From: an uncultured Candidatus Competibacteraceae bacterium
Lineage (GTDB): Bacteria > Pseudomonadota > Gammaproteobacteria > Competibacterales > Competibacteraceae
Assembly: GCA_937960715.1 (NCBI GenBank)
Contig: CALGOO010000183.1
Coordinates: forward strand, 1-44,459
Direction of reading: 5' to 3'
DNA length: 44,459 nucleotides
Shown here: in pieces, positions 35,661-43,081 of the stretch
Numbering within the stretch: the first letter of the stretch is position 1
How the letters are laid out: every line of letters begins with the position of its first letter
Notes under the pieces: model-generated
What the model was told of the DNA's origin: nothing
The model's input: only the letters and a program-made list of their open reading frames with translations
Databases searched by the model: none
Program-made: the position numbers and the translations under genes

Positions 35661-37703
35661 ATGAACGAGCCACCGGAAGAAACCCGCCCTCAACCGGTCG
35701 AGGTGACCTGTCCGGGCTGTTTTCACCCCCGCGCCGGGGACACGGACGCCGTATGCCCGATTTGCAAGTATCGACCCCAAGCGGATCGATCCGGGGCGTT
35801 GTTGCCGGTGGGCACGCAACTGAAGCGGTATGTGGTCGGGGAAAAGCTGGGCCAGGGCGGGTTCGGAATCACCTATCGCGGCTTTGATTTGAAGCTGCAC
35901 ATGAAGGTCGCGATCAAGGAATATTACCCCAGCGATTTCGTGGGGCGCTCCACGGATCGGAAAACGGTGATGTTGAATGCGCGAGAACATGAGGAACTGT
36001 TCGGTTACGGGCTGAGAACCTTCCTGAAGGAAGCGCGCACCCTGGCGCAGGTCAAGCATCCGCACGTAGTACGGGTGTTGAACTACTTCGAGATGCACGG
36101 GACCGCCTATCTGGCGATGGATTACCTGGAAGGCGAAGAGTTGACCACGTATCTGAAGCGGCAACCGGGTGGTCGGCTGTTGTGGCGCTCGGCGGTTCAT
36201 CTGCTGTTGCCGGTACTGGACGGGTTGCGGAAGGTGCATGAGGCCGGGTTTATGCACCGGGATCTCAAACCGGGCAACCTGTATTGGACCGATGATGGAT
36301 TGGTTCTGCTGGATTTCGGCTCGGCGCGGCAGGTAGCCAGCCCCCACAGCCGTAGCCTGCTAATCTTTTCCGCCGGCTACGCCCCCTACGAACAATACCT
36401 GGAAGGACAATTGAACCGGCAGGGGTCGTGGACCGACGTGTACGGCGCGGCGGCGACGCTGTATTTCATGCTGACCGCGCAACGGCCGCCGTCAGCGCTG
36501 GAGCGCAAGCAGAGCGAGATGCGCCAACAACCGGATTTGCTCAAACCCGCCCGGCACTGGATTCCCGACGTGCCGGAGGCGCTCGACGCAGCGATGTTGC
36601 GAGCCTTGGCGGTGGAGCCGGAACAGCGGTTGCAATCCATGGCGGAGTTCAAACAGCAACTGGAAACGGTGTTGGCGGCGGAGCAACCACCACCACCCCA
36701 GCCTACTCCAGCCCCGCAACCGCCGCCCTGGCCCCATGTCACGCCAAACCCGCTGACCCTACCCCTGCCCGCTTCGGAATCACCGGTAGAGCCATCGCAT
36801 CCAGGTCCATCACCCACGTCAACCGAAGTTTCCAAGCGGTCCGTAACACCAAAGCGGCGGACCGCGATGATGGGGCTTGTGATGATCGGGCTTACCACAC
36901 TGGGTGGTTGGTGGCTTTGGCAGAAGATCGAGGTTCCGCCGAAGCTACCGGATACACCGACGGTGGTCACGCCACCCGTCGCGGACTCTGCGCCGATAGC
37001 CCAGCCCACTCCCCCGCCGACGACACCGACGCAACCCGTCATTGAACCGAAGATGGTGCGGATTCCGGGTGGCTGTTTCCAGATGGGCAGTCCGACATCG
37101 GAGAAAAATCGGAGTGACGATGAACGGCAGCATCAGGTGTGTGTCGCGGCCTTCGAGATGGGGCAATACGAAGTTACACAAGCCGAATGGCTATCGGTGA
37201 TGGGTAGTAACCCCGCCTATTTCTTAGGCTGCGCCGACTGTCCGGTGGAGAACGTTTCGTGGAACGATATCCAGGATTACCTCCGCCGTTTGAACCAACG
37301 CACGGGCCAAAACTACCGGCTGCCGACCGAAGCGGAATGGGAATATGCGTGTCGCGGTGGGGTGAAGGGGCAACGCTACTGCGGTGGCGACGATGTGAAC
37401 TGGCTGGCTTGGTATGGTGGAAACAGCGACAGCAAGACGCACCCCGTTGGGAAGAAGGCAGCTAATAGCTATGGGTTATACGACATGAGCGGCAACGTCT
37501 GGGAATGGACCTGCTCAGCCTACGACAAGGACTACAGCGGTGCGGAGCAGAAATGCGCTAATAATGATACAACTGGCCCCCTGGCGGTGCGGGGCGGCTC
37601 CTGGTACTTCTTTCCCGCGGGGGTGCGTTCCGCCGACCGCGACTGGTTCACGCCCGCGAACCGCCTCCGCGACCTGGGTTTCCGCCTCGCCAGATCATTA
37701 TAA
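35661..37703 (+). CDS. Zinc-ribbon Ser/Thr protein kinase fused to formylglycine-enzyme (C-type lectin) domain; candidate DGR target
   Basis: This 680-residue membrane protein has four parts. A zinc ribbon has cysteines 17, 20, 32 and 35. A protein kinase domain spans about 57-345, with GQGGFGITYRG, Lys86 in VAIKEYYP, HRDLKPGN (His199-Asp201) and DFGSAR (Asp218). A proline-rich linker and one transmembrane helix follow at about 402-420. A sulfatase-modifying-factor (FGE/C-type lectin) domain runs from 464 to the end (RIPGGCFQMGS, GLYDMSGNVWEWT). The kinase should be cytoplasmic and the lectin-fold domain periplasmic. The last 34 residues have the layout of variable regions diversified by retroelements. 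GGGAGAG lies 10 bases before the ATG. Confidence 0.92.
   Translation: MNEPPEETRPQPVEVTCPGCFHPRAGDTDAVCPICKYRPQADRSGALLPVGTQLKRYVVGEKLGQGGFGITYRGFDLKLHMKVAIKEYYPSDFVGRSTDRKTVMLNAREHEELFGYGLRTFLKEARTLAQVKHPHVVRVLNYFEMHGTAYLAMDYLEGEELTTYLKRQPGGRLLWRSAVHLLLPVLDGLRKVHEAGFMHRDLKPGNLYWTDDGLVLLDFGSARQVASPHSRSLLIFSAGYAPYEQYLEGQLNRQGSWTDVYGAAATLYFMLTAQRPPSALERKQSEMRQQPDLLKPARHWIPDVPEALDAAMLRALAVEPEQRLQSMAEFKQQLETVLAAEQPPPPQPTPAPQPPPWPHVTPNPLTLPLPASESPVEPSHPGPSPTSTEVSKRSVTPKRRTAMMGLVMIGLTTLGGWWLWQKIEVPPKLPDTPTVVTPPVADSAPIAQPTPPPTTPTQPVIEPKMVRIPGGCFQMGSPTSEKNRSDDERQHQVCVAAFEMGQYEVTQAEWLSVMGSNPAYFLGCADCPVENVSWNDIQDYLRRLNQRTGQNYRLPTEAEWEYACRGGVKGQRYCGGDDVNWLAWYGGNSDSKTHPVGKKAANSYGLYDMSGNVWEWTCSAYDKDYSGAEQKCANNDTTGPLAVRGGSWYFFPAGVRSADRDWFTPANRLRDLGFRLARSL
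37593..37700 (+). other. Putative DGR variable region (VR) at the 3' end of the kinase-FGE gene
   Basis: The stretch encodes GGSWYFFPAGVRSADRDWFT followed by PANRLRDLGFRLARSL. In DGR targets with this fold, template codons AAC mutate to NNC at surface positions between fixed GGSW, VRSA-R, P-NR and LGFRLA anchors. Here the expected variable positions read TAC, TTC, TTT, GAC, GAC, TTC, CTC, CGC and GAC, nearly all ending in C. Adenine is rare across the segment. No second near-copy (template repeat) is seen in the window. Confidence 0.6.
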
Positions 37704-37733
37704 CCCTTTGATCTTTAATCTTTTACCCTTTAT

Positions 37734-37750
37734 CGCGCGCGAAGCGCGCG
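37734..37750. repeat. GNA-triloop hairpin 30 bases after the VR gene stop
   Basis: CGCGCGC (37734-37740) and GCGCGCG (37744-37750) form a 7-bp stem around GAA. Its core GCGAAGC is the known exceptionally stable DNA mini-hairpin. DGR targets typically carry a GC-rich hairpin/cruciform a short distance after the initiation-of-mutagenic-homing site, which fits this placement after a T/A-rich stretch (37701-37733). Confidence 0.6.
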
Positions 37751-37771
37751 TTCTTTTCCGCGCGATTTTTT
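37744..37771 (+). terminator. Candidate Rho-independent terminator
   Basis: CGCGCG (37745-37750) can pair with CGCGCG (37759-37764) around an 8-base loop, followed by ATTTTTT (37765-37771). It would end the kinase-FGE transcript. It shares its left arm with the GNA-loop hairpin, so the two structures are mutually exclusive. Confidence 0.5.
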
Positions 37772-37795
37772 GGGGGGAGTTATCCACAGGGAAGG

Positions 37796-38119
37796 TTGAA
37801 ACGCTGTATTTTTAGTTTTCTCGAAAACCTGGCGGCTACCGTGTTGATTCCACAAGCCGTCATCGCGGAAGCGAGCACCGGCCTGAATCGAGACCCCACC
37901 GCCGCTCTAACCCTGCAATGGGCCACGCAGAGGATCGTGCCGAATCTACCCCTGCCCTTGACGGTCGCAGCCTGGGGATTAGGGGCGGGCAAGTCATCGC
38001 TCGCTGCCTGGGAAATGCCCGCGCCACGGTTCTCGACGACCGGGCGGGCCGCTCGGGCGCGGGGAGTTTCGGTGATCGGTACGTTGGGCGTCATTCTCTT
38101 GGCCCAACAAAAGGGCCTG
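37796..38119 (+). pseudogene. Decayed DUF3368/PIN-domain toxin-like gene
   Basis: Pieces of a VapC-like DUF3368 protein are visible in two reading frames. Frame one gives TVLIPQAVIAEAS and LGAGKSSLAAW. Near 38010 the similarity moves to another frame (NARATVLDDRAGR). Near 38050 it returns to the first (AARARGVSVIGTLGVILLAQ). The usual N-terminal PIN segment (VSDTSPLI-like) is missing. At least two frameshifts and an N-terminal truncation make it non-functional. No antitoxin gene is adjacent. The family match is from memory of its consensus. Confidence 0.65.
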
Positions 38120-38130
38120 GAATGCCCCGA

Positions 38131-39015
38131 TCAGGATTGCAAGGAGAGGTACTGCCAGACCACGCTGGCCGCGGCGAGGGCCGTGATTTCGGCGATGTCG
38201 TAGGCCGGGGCGACCTCGACCACATCCATGCCCCGAAAGTCGAGTCCGCCGAGTCGCTTCAGGATCGCCATCGCCTGCCAGGTGAACAGGCCCCCAACCT
38301 CGGGCGTGCCGGTTCCGGGCGCTTGCCCCGGATCAATCGCGTCGATGTCGAAGGACAGGTAAACCGGTCCCGCCCCCACGGTCGCGCGCACGAGATCGGC
38401 GACCGCCGGCGGGCCGGTCATGTGGACCTCCTCGGCGCTGACGATGCGCACGCCCTGCGCCAACGTCCACTCGTAAACGGCGCGCGCGACCGGCGAACGA
38501 ATGCCAATCTGGATCATGCGCCGGGGATCGATTAACCCCTCGAGGATGGCGTGGTAGAACACCGAGCCATGCGCGAGCGGCTGACCGAAATTATCCGGCC
38601 AGGTATCCACATGGGCGTCGAAATGCACTATCCCGAGGGAGCCGGACCGCTTCGCCAGCGCCCGCAACAGCGCCAGAGTCACGGTGTGGTCACCGCCGAT
38701 GGCGACGAGATGGGCAAAACGGGCCGCCTGCTGCTCGATCAAGGCCAGGGAGGCCGGAATATCGCCAAGGGCAATGGTGAAATCTCCGACGTCCGCCAGC
38801 CCTAAGTGCAAGGGATCGCGCCAGTTCGCCGGATTGTCGCCGTCAACCAACATCCGGCTGGCATGGCGCACCGCCAGCGGCCCGGCCCGCGCGCCCGCCC
38901 GGTTGGTGGTCCCGATATCCAGTGGTACGCCGGCCACCCAAAACCGCGCTGCCGCGGGTTCGAGAGCGGCGCCGAGAAAGGTGGGCGGAATCGCAAAGGT
39001 GGGCGTTAGGGTCAT
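38131..39015 (-). CDS. speB: Agmatinase-family ureohydrolase
   Basis: This 294-residue enzyme belongs to the arginase/agmatinase family, which uses two manganese ions to release urea from a guanidino compound. The ligands are visible: His110 in IGGDHTVTL, Asp133, His135 and Asp137 in HFDAHVDTW, and Asp223 and Asp225 in SFDIDAIDP. The ATG at 39015 has GGAG 11 bases upstream. It is divergent from a pyruvoyl arginine decarboxylase gene 189 bases away, which supports agmatine as substrate and putrescine as product. Guanidinobutyrase or another guanidino hydrolase activity remains possible, so the symbol is provisional. Confidence 0.87.
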   Translation of the reverse strand: MTLTPTFAIPPTFLGAALEPAAARFWVAGVPLDIGTTNRAGARAGPLAVRHASRMLVDGDNPANWRDPLHLGLADVGDFTIALGDIPASLALIEQQAARFAHLVAIGGDHTVTLALLRALAKRSGSLGIVHFDAHVDTWPDNFGQPLAHGSVFYHAILEGLIDPRRMIQIGIRSPVARAVYEWTLAQGVRIVSAEEVHMTGPPAVADLVRATVGAGPVYLSFDIDAIDPGQAPGTGTPEVGGLFTWQAMAILKRLGGLDFRGMDVVEVAPAYDIAEITALAAASVVWQYLSLQS

Positions 39016-39079
39016 CGTCGCCAAATCTCCAAGACCAAGAACCAACTCGGATACAGGATCAGGTCTTGCCTGTGATCAA

Positions 39080-39109
39080 TTGTGCATCCTGTGGTTCTTT
39101 CGTCATAAA
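39080..39109 (+). promoter_or_regulatory. Candidate promoter in the agmatinase / arginine decarboxylase divergent region
   Basis: TTGTGC (39080-39085) and CATAAA (39104-39109) are 18 bases apart within an AT-rich patch of this otherwise GC-rich spacer (39016-39204). It would drive the decarboxylase gene. No clear minus-strand promoter was identified. Confidence 0.3.
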
Positions 39110-39204
39110 AATATCATCGTATCCGCCTCGACGGCATGCCATCGCGTCTTTATCATGGAATTTCAGCCCTCAATTTCCCTTCCCTTGACCCCGAGGAATG
39201 GCCC

Positions 39205-39756
39205 GTGTTTCCGACCCCCACCCGTGTGTTTCTAACCAAGGGGATTGGCATTCATCGCCACACCCTGACCGCTTTCGAATTGGCGTTGCGTGACGCGGAC
39301 ATAGAACAACAGAATCTGGTTTACGTCTCATCGATCCTGCCGCCTGGCTGCGAACGAGTGACCCGCGAGATCGGGGTGGCCGCCCTGAAGCCAGGCGACA
39401 TCACTTTTTGCGTGATGGCGCGAATCGAAACCAACGAACCCGGACGTCACATTCACGCCAGCATTGGCCTCGCCCGACCCGCGGATCCCGAGACCTACGG
39501 TTACATTTCCGAGTACCACGGTTTCGGCCAGATGGCTGAACAAAGCGGCGATCACGCGGAAGACCTTGCAGCCAGCATGCTCGCCAGCACCCTGGGCCTG
39601 GACCTTGACCCCGAGGTTGCCTGGAACGAACGCAAGCGCATTTACGAACACAGCCATCTGGTCATCAGCAGTTCGTCGATGACTGCGGCCACCGAAGGTG
39701 ATCCCGATGGCCGTTGGACCTGTGCTGTCTCCGCGGCGGTATTTCTGTTTTCTTGA
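39205..39756 (+). CDS. Pyruvoyl-dependent arginine decarboxylase
   Basis: PvlArgDC converts arginine to agmatine with a pyruvoyl group made by self-cleavage between two serines. The expected site is Ser42-Ser43 in NLVYVSSILPPG. The GTG start at 39205 is favoured because GAGGA lies 7 bases upstream and it gives the family N-terminus FPTPTRVFLTKGIGIHRHTL. An ATG at 39136 would add 23 residues with no family match. The 183-residue length is typical. The conserved glutamate region is SEYHGFGQ. With the divergent agmatinase it makes a two-step arginine to putrescine route. This class is best known in archaea and is patchy in bacteria. Confidence 0.9.
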   Translation: MFPTPTRVFLTKGIGIHRHTLTAFELALRDADIEQQNLVYVSSILPPGCERVTREIGVAALKPGDITFCVMARIETNEPGRHIHASIGLARPADPETYGYISEYHGFGQMAEQSGDHAEDLAASMLASTLGLDLDPEVAWNERKRIYEHSHLVISSSSMTAATEGDPDGRWTCAVSAAVFLFS

Positions 39757-39835
39757 CGCCGCCCGAACCAATGGTTATCCGACCCTGCCCAAAGCGGGAA
39801 TTGTTACTGGCCTGGCGCCCGCCGTGCTTTACCCT

Positions 39836-40084
39836 TCAGCCGGGATCGTGCGCCAGCTTCAGCCCAATGATCTCGGCGACGATCAACCAGACCGAGACCA
39901 GCCGCCAGGCGCTGGCGGAGTCCCCATGGAAAGCGATGCCGACCATATAAGGTTCCCGCCGCGCCAATCCCGGTCCAGACCGCGTAGCCGTGCCGATGGG
40001 GATGTCGCGCTGGGCCAGCCATAGAAAGGCCCCGCTGGCGGTCATGCACGCCACGGCGACAATCACGCCCAGCACCAGCCGGCC
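39836..40084 (-). pseudogene. Broken small multidrug resistance (SugE/Gdx-like) transporter
   Basis: The minus strand encodes pieces of a four-helix SMR protein. One frame reads GAFLWLAQRDIPIGTA. A one-base loss near 39988 then moves the match to YAVWTGIGAAGT in another frame. A second shift near 39950 restores the first frame for WRLVSVWLIVAEIIGLKLA. The first membrane helix with its essential glutamate is missing. The GTAYAVWTGIGA motif is the hallmark of the SugE/EmrE family. The gene is therefore inactive as read. Confidence 0.7.
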
Positions 40085-40107
40085 CGGCGTCTGCGACAAT
40101 TGGCCTG

Positions 40108-40189
40108 GCTCCCACGTTCCAGCGTGGGAGCAGGTCCAGACGCTTCAGCGTCCACGTCATTTCACTTGGACACGCACCGCTGGAGCGGT
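40108..40189. repeat. Cluster of three short palindromes
   Basis: Three inverted repeats stand in line. GCTCCCACG/CGTGGGAGC (40108-40116 / 40123-40131) has a 6-base loop. GACGCT/AGCGTC (40139-40144 / 40147-40152) and ACCGCT/AGCGGT (40176-40181 / 40184-40189) have very short spacers. This resembles dispersed palindromic intergenic elements. It abuts the truncated end of the SMR remnant. Confidence 0.6.
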
Positions 40190-40412
40190 CAACCGGCGCT
40201 AGTGGCCAGCGCCACGCGGAGAACCTTGCGAAATCCCGGCGCCTTTCAGATAGCCGGCACCCGCCGCTGGCGGGGCAATTTTGAGATCAAGCTGGAAGGC
40301 GGGGAACCCGCCGAGCCGCGCAGCCGAGCTGCGCACGGGTGATCGGGCGCTGTCGGAGACCTGGCTGTATCAGTTCATCCCTCGCGCTTCGTCGAGCTGA
40401 ACCGCATCCCGT

Positions 40413-40437
40413 CCCCGGGCAATCGAATGTCCCGGGG
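40413..40437 (-). terminator. Hairpin downstream of phaC
   Basis: CCCCGGG (40413-40419) and CCCGGGG (40431-40437) form a 7-bp stem with an 11-base loop, 23 bases past the phaC stop on the minus strand. No T-tract follows in that direction, so intrinsic termination is doubtful. Confidence 0.35.
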
Positions 40438-40460
40438 CCTCGCCCGCGCGGGGTGGTCGT

Positions 40461-42290
40461 TTATTTTTGGTGAACGTAAGTTCCGGGCGCGTCGCACAAC
40501 GGTTCGTAGCCCTTGTCCGGATCGCCCATGGGCGGCGGCGTCACGCTGCCGCTCGAATGCCGCGCCAGCCATTGTTGCCACGCCGGCCACCAAGAACCTT
40601 GCGCGACCGGCGTCCGCGCCTTCCAGGTCTCGGCATCGAGGGCGCGTTCGCCTTCCTTGCAGGTCGTCATCTGGAAGCTGCGGCGCGGGCGGCCCGGTTC
40701 GTTGACGATGCCGACGTTGTGGCCGCCACTGGTGAGCACGAAGGTCAGCTCGGCCGCATCGCTCTGCAAGTGCAGCTTGTACACCGAATGCCAGGGGGCG
40801 ACGTGGTCGCCGGCCGCGGCGACCGCGAAGATCGGTACGTGAATGTCGCTGATCGCGATCGGGCGCCCCTCCACGCGATACTTGCCCTCGAACAGCTCGT
40901 TGTCGCCGTAGAACCGACGCAGCAGCTCGGAATGCTGGCGGTAGGGCATGCGGGTGCTGTCGGTGTTCCAAGCCATGAGATCGAACATCGGCTCGCGTTG
41001 CCCAAGATAGTATTCGCGCACCATCCTCGACCAGATCAGATCGTTCGACTTGAGCAACTGGAAGCCGCCGGCGGCTTGTTTCGGATCGAGATAGCCCTGC
41101 TGCCACATCATGTCCTCGATGAGCGTCACCGTGCCCGGACCCATGAACACGGCGATCTCCCCGACCTCGGTGAAGTCGACCAGGGTGGTGAACAGCGTGA
41201 TGCTCGCCAGCCGATCGTCGCCGTCGCGCGCCATCGTCGCCGCGGCGATCGTCAGTAGAATGCCGCCTAGGCAGTAGCCCACCGCGTGGATCTTGCGGCC
41301 CGGCAGCAGCGCCCAGATCGCGTCGATCGCCGCCAGGGTGCCGAGCTTGCGGTAGTCTTCCATCCCCAGGTCGCGGTCCTTTTGGCCGGGGTTGAACCAG
41401 GAAATCACGAACACCGTGTGCCCCCGATCCACCAGGTACTTGACCAGCGAGTTGTGGGGCGAGAGGTCCATGATGTAGTACTTCATCATCCACGCCGATT
41501 GCATCAGCACCGGTTCGCGCTGCACGCTCTCCGTGGTGGGCGCGTACTGGATCAGTTCCATCAGGCGGTTGCGATAGACGACCTTGCCGGGGGTGACAGC
41601 CATGTTCTTGCCGACCTGGAAGGCTTCCGTACCCGCCGGCGGCTCGCCCCGCGCGCGGCGTCGAAGGTCGTCGGCGAAGTACCCCGCGCCGCGCAGCAGG
41701 TTGGCGCCGTCCTCCGCGATCGTCGCCTGGACGATCTCGGGATTGAAGAACGGGATGTTGGAGGGGGACAGCATGTCGAGCAATTGGCGCGCGATGAAGG
41801 AGACGACCGCTTCGTTGTGCCTGGATACGCCGCGAATGCCGGTCGTGGCGTTGTGCCACCACTGCTGGTTCAACAGGAAGCCTTGGTGAATGACGTTGAA
41901 GGGAAAGCGCTGCCAGGCCTCGTGCTCGAACCGGCGATCCTGCGCCAGCGGTTCGATGCAGCGGGCGGCGCCTGGGTCGGCGGCGCAGGTCGCGGCGTAG
42001 CGAGCTAGACGCAGCGTCTTGCGCGCGGCTTTGTTGCCGAGTTCAATCAGCTTGCCGGGCGAAGCAGCCAGGTGCGCCATCCAATCGAAGTAGTCGATGG
42101 CGAGTCCGATGGGCGAGATGCCGCCCGTCGCGCGGGCGATGGCCGCGTTCGTCGCGCGATCCACATCCTCCAGCCATTTGGCTTCGTAGAGGGCGCGGTC
42201 GCCGATGCGCCGACCGGGTCGGGCACCGGACGCGCTCGCTCTCCGCGTGTCGGTCGGCTCGGTCGAAGGTGTCGGGTTCGAGGCTGTCAT
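40461..42290 (-). CDS. phaC: Class I poly(3-hydroxyalkanoate) synthase
   Basis: PhaC polymerises hydroxyacyl-CoA into polyhydroxyalkanoate storage granules. The ATG at 42290 gives 609 residues, normal for class I. The lipase-like box HAVGYCLGGILLTIAAATMA has the catalytic Cys340. Asp495 lies in AAGDHVAPWHS and His524 in SGGHNVGIVNEPG, completing the triad. The N-terminal region FPFNVIHQGFLLNQQWWHNA is family-typical. In-frame sequence upstream to 42467 is probably not translated. No phaA, phaB, phasin or phaE gene is in the window, so the other PHA genes must be elsewhere. GGGAGG lies about 14 bases before the start, further than usual. Confidence 0.96.
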   Translation of the reverse strand: MTASNPTPSTEPTDTRRASASGARPGRRIGDRALYEAKWLEDVDRATNAAIARATGGISPIGLAIDYFDWMAHLAASPGKLIELGNKAARKTLRLARYAATCAADPGAARCIEPLAQDRRFEHEAWQRFPFNVIHQGFLLNQQWWHNATTGIRGVSRHNEAVVSFIARQLLDMLSPSNIPFFNPEIVQATIAEDGANLLRGAGYFADDLRRRARGEPPAGTEAFQVGKNMAVTPGKVVYRNRLMELIQYAPTTESVQREPVLMQSAWMMKYYIMDLSPHNSLVKYLVDRGHTVFVISWFNPGQKDRDLGMEDYRKLGTLAAIDAIWALLPGRKIHAVGYCLGGILLTIAAATMARDGDDRLASITLFTTLVDFTEVGEIAVFMGPGTVTLIEDMMWQQGYLDPKQAAGGFQLLKSNDLIWSRMVREYYLGQREPMFDLMAWNTDSTRMPYRQHSELLRRFYGDNELFEGKYRVEGRPIAISDIHVPIFAVAAAGDHVAPWHSVYKLHLQSDAAELTFVLTSGGHNVGIVNEPGRPRRSFQMTTCKEGERALDAETWKARTPVAQGSWWPAWQQWLARHSSGSVTPPPMGDPDKGYEPLCDAPGTYVHQK

Positions 42291-42602
42291 GGTCGTTTGT
42301 GGTCGCCTCCCGCTTGCCGATGACGACGCGGGCGCGCTGGAGCGGACGGGCCGCGAGTTTTGTATCCGGCCCGGTTGCCGTCGCGCGTCGATCGACCTCG
42401 CGCACGCTTTGCGGCGACCCCTCCTGTCAGCGAAGTGGTTGATAGACTTGCGACCTCGCCCGCGCAACCCGCGCGCGAGACCGGCGCCCAGGCCTTTTTA
42501 CGGGTGGGACACGCCGAGGCGCCCACCGTGCGCCAGACGGGTGTAAACGTGGGGCGGACCCTCAATGCCCCGTAGCGTCCAGCCGGCTTTTTCCGGTTCC
42601 CC

Positions 42603-42636
42603 GATCAATTCCATATTGATCGTAATGATTATTATA
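42603..42636 (-). promoter_or_regulatory. Candidate phaC promoter -10 with operator-like inverted repeat
   Basis: On the minus strand a perfect TATAAT occurs (plus positions 42631-42636). Just downstream of it GATCAAT (42603-42609) and ATTGATC (42615-42621) form a 7-bp inverted repeat with a 5-base spacer, in the position of a repressor operator. No good -35 is seen. A transcript from here would have a leader of over 300 bases before phaC. Confidence 0.35.
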
Positions 42637-42697
42637 GCCACTTTCGACGCCCGATCGGTACCGTTATACCAATTCTTGGTAGGTTTTAGCCGAATCG

Positions 42698-42726
42698 GTG
42701 GGTTACGGGCTGGCGCCCTAACCCAC
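42698..42726. repeat. Bulged palindromic hairpin
   Basis: GTGGGTTA (42698-42705) pairs with TAACCCAC (42719-42726), and GGGC (42707-42710) with GCCC (42715-42718), with one bulged C and a 4-base loop TGGC. This 12-bp stem resembles GTGGGTTA-type dispersed intergenic elements known in many bacteria. Confidence 0.6.
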
Positions 42727-42997
42727 TCTACGACTTTGCACAAAACCTATCGAGAGACGGTACAACCACCCACCGCCCGGCTACGGCAGCGACCCCCCGA
42801 GCCAGGCGCGGCGGTCCACCCGAGCCGGGAGACGAGGGTGGTCGGCATCGACCTGGAGCGGCTGGCGTGGTAAACGATCAGGCAACGCAACGTCCAAGAG
42901 AATCGACGCCGCGCATCAAAGCACTGGCCAGTATCGGCGGGTGACCCTCCTTGGCCTGGCCTCCACGCTAACCCACCCTTCCCCGCCAAAACCCCGG

Positions 42998-43026
42998 TTG
43001 CCGCCAAACCGGGCCCCGACTAGACT
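42998..43026 (+). promoter_or_regulatory. Candidate metX promoter
   Basis: TTGCCG (42998-43003) and TAGACT (43021-43026) are separated by exactly 17 bases. Transcription would begin near 43033, about 50 bases before the metX ATG. The -35 overlaps the left arm of the CCCGGTT/AACCGGG inverted repeat, a possible regulator site. Confidence 0.4.
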
Positions 43027-43081
43027 TGGCGCCCAGTTTTCGCCCCTTCCCCAAGGACATCACCACGACGGTCAGGAGCCC

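Larger units (their letters stand above)
39757..40460. other. About 700-base gene-free stretch with gene remnants and palindromes
   Basis: Between the arginine decarboxylase and phaC no intact gene is supported. It holds a broken SMR transporter (39836-40084), a cluster of three palindromes (40108-40189) and a hairpin (40413-40437). From 40190 to 40400 a short frame with LRTGDRALSETWLYQFIP looks protein-like but is not recognised and may be another remnant. Confidence 0.6.
42291..43081. other. Divergent phaC-metX intergenic region, 791 bases
   Basis: No supported gene is found here. It contains an AT-rich island with a minus-strand TATAAT and an inverted repeat (42603-42636), a bulged hairpin (42698-42726), and a candidate metX promoter overlapping a 7-bp stem (CCCGGTT 42993-42999 / AACCGGG 43007-43013). 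Several short open frames on both strands show no protein-like pattern. Its length is notable for such a compact genome. Confidence 0.6.

Noticed and set aside
42498..42743. An 81-codon minus-strand frame upstream of phaC
   Set aside because: It crosses promoter-like AT-rich sequence and a palindrome and has no plausible motif or ribosome-binding site.
42880..43081. A SAM riboswitch ahead of metX
   Set aside because: Only a simple 7-bp stem is visible; no SAM-I or SAM-II core arrangement could be recognised by eye.
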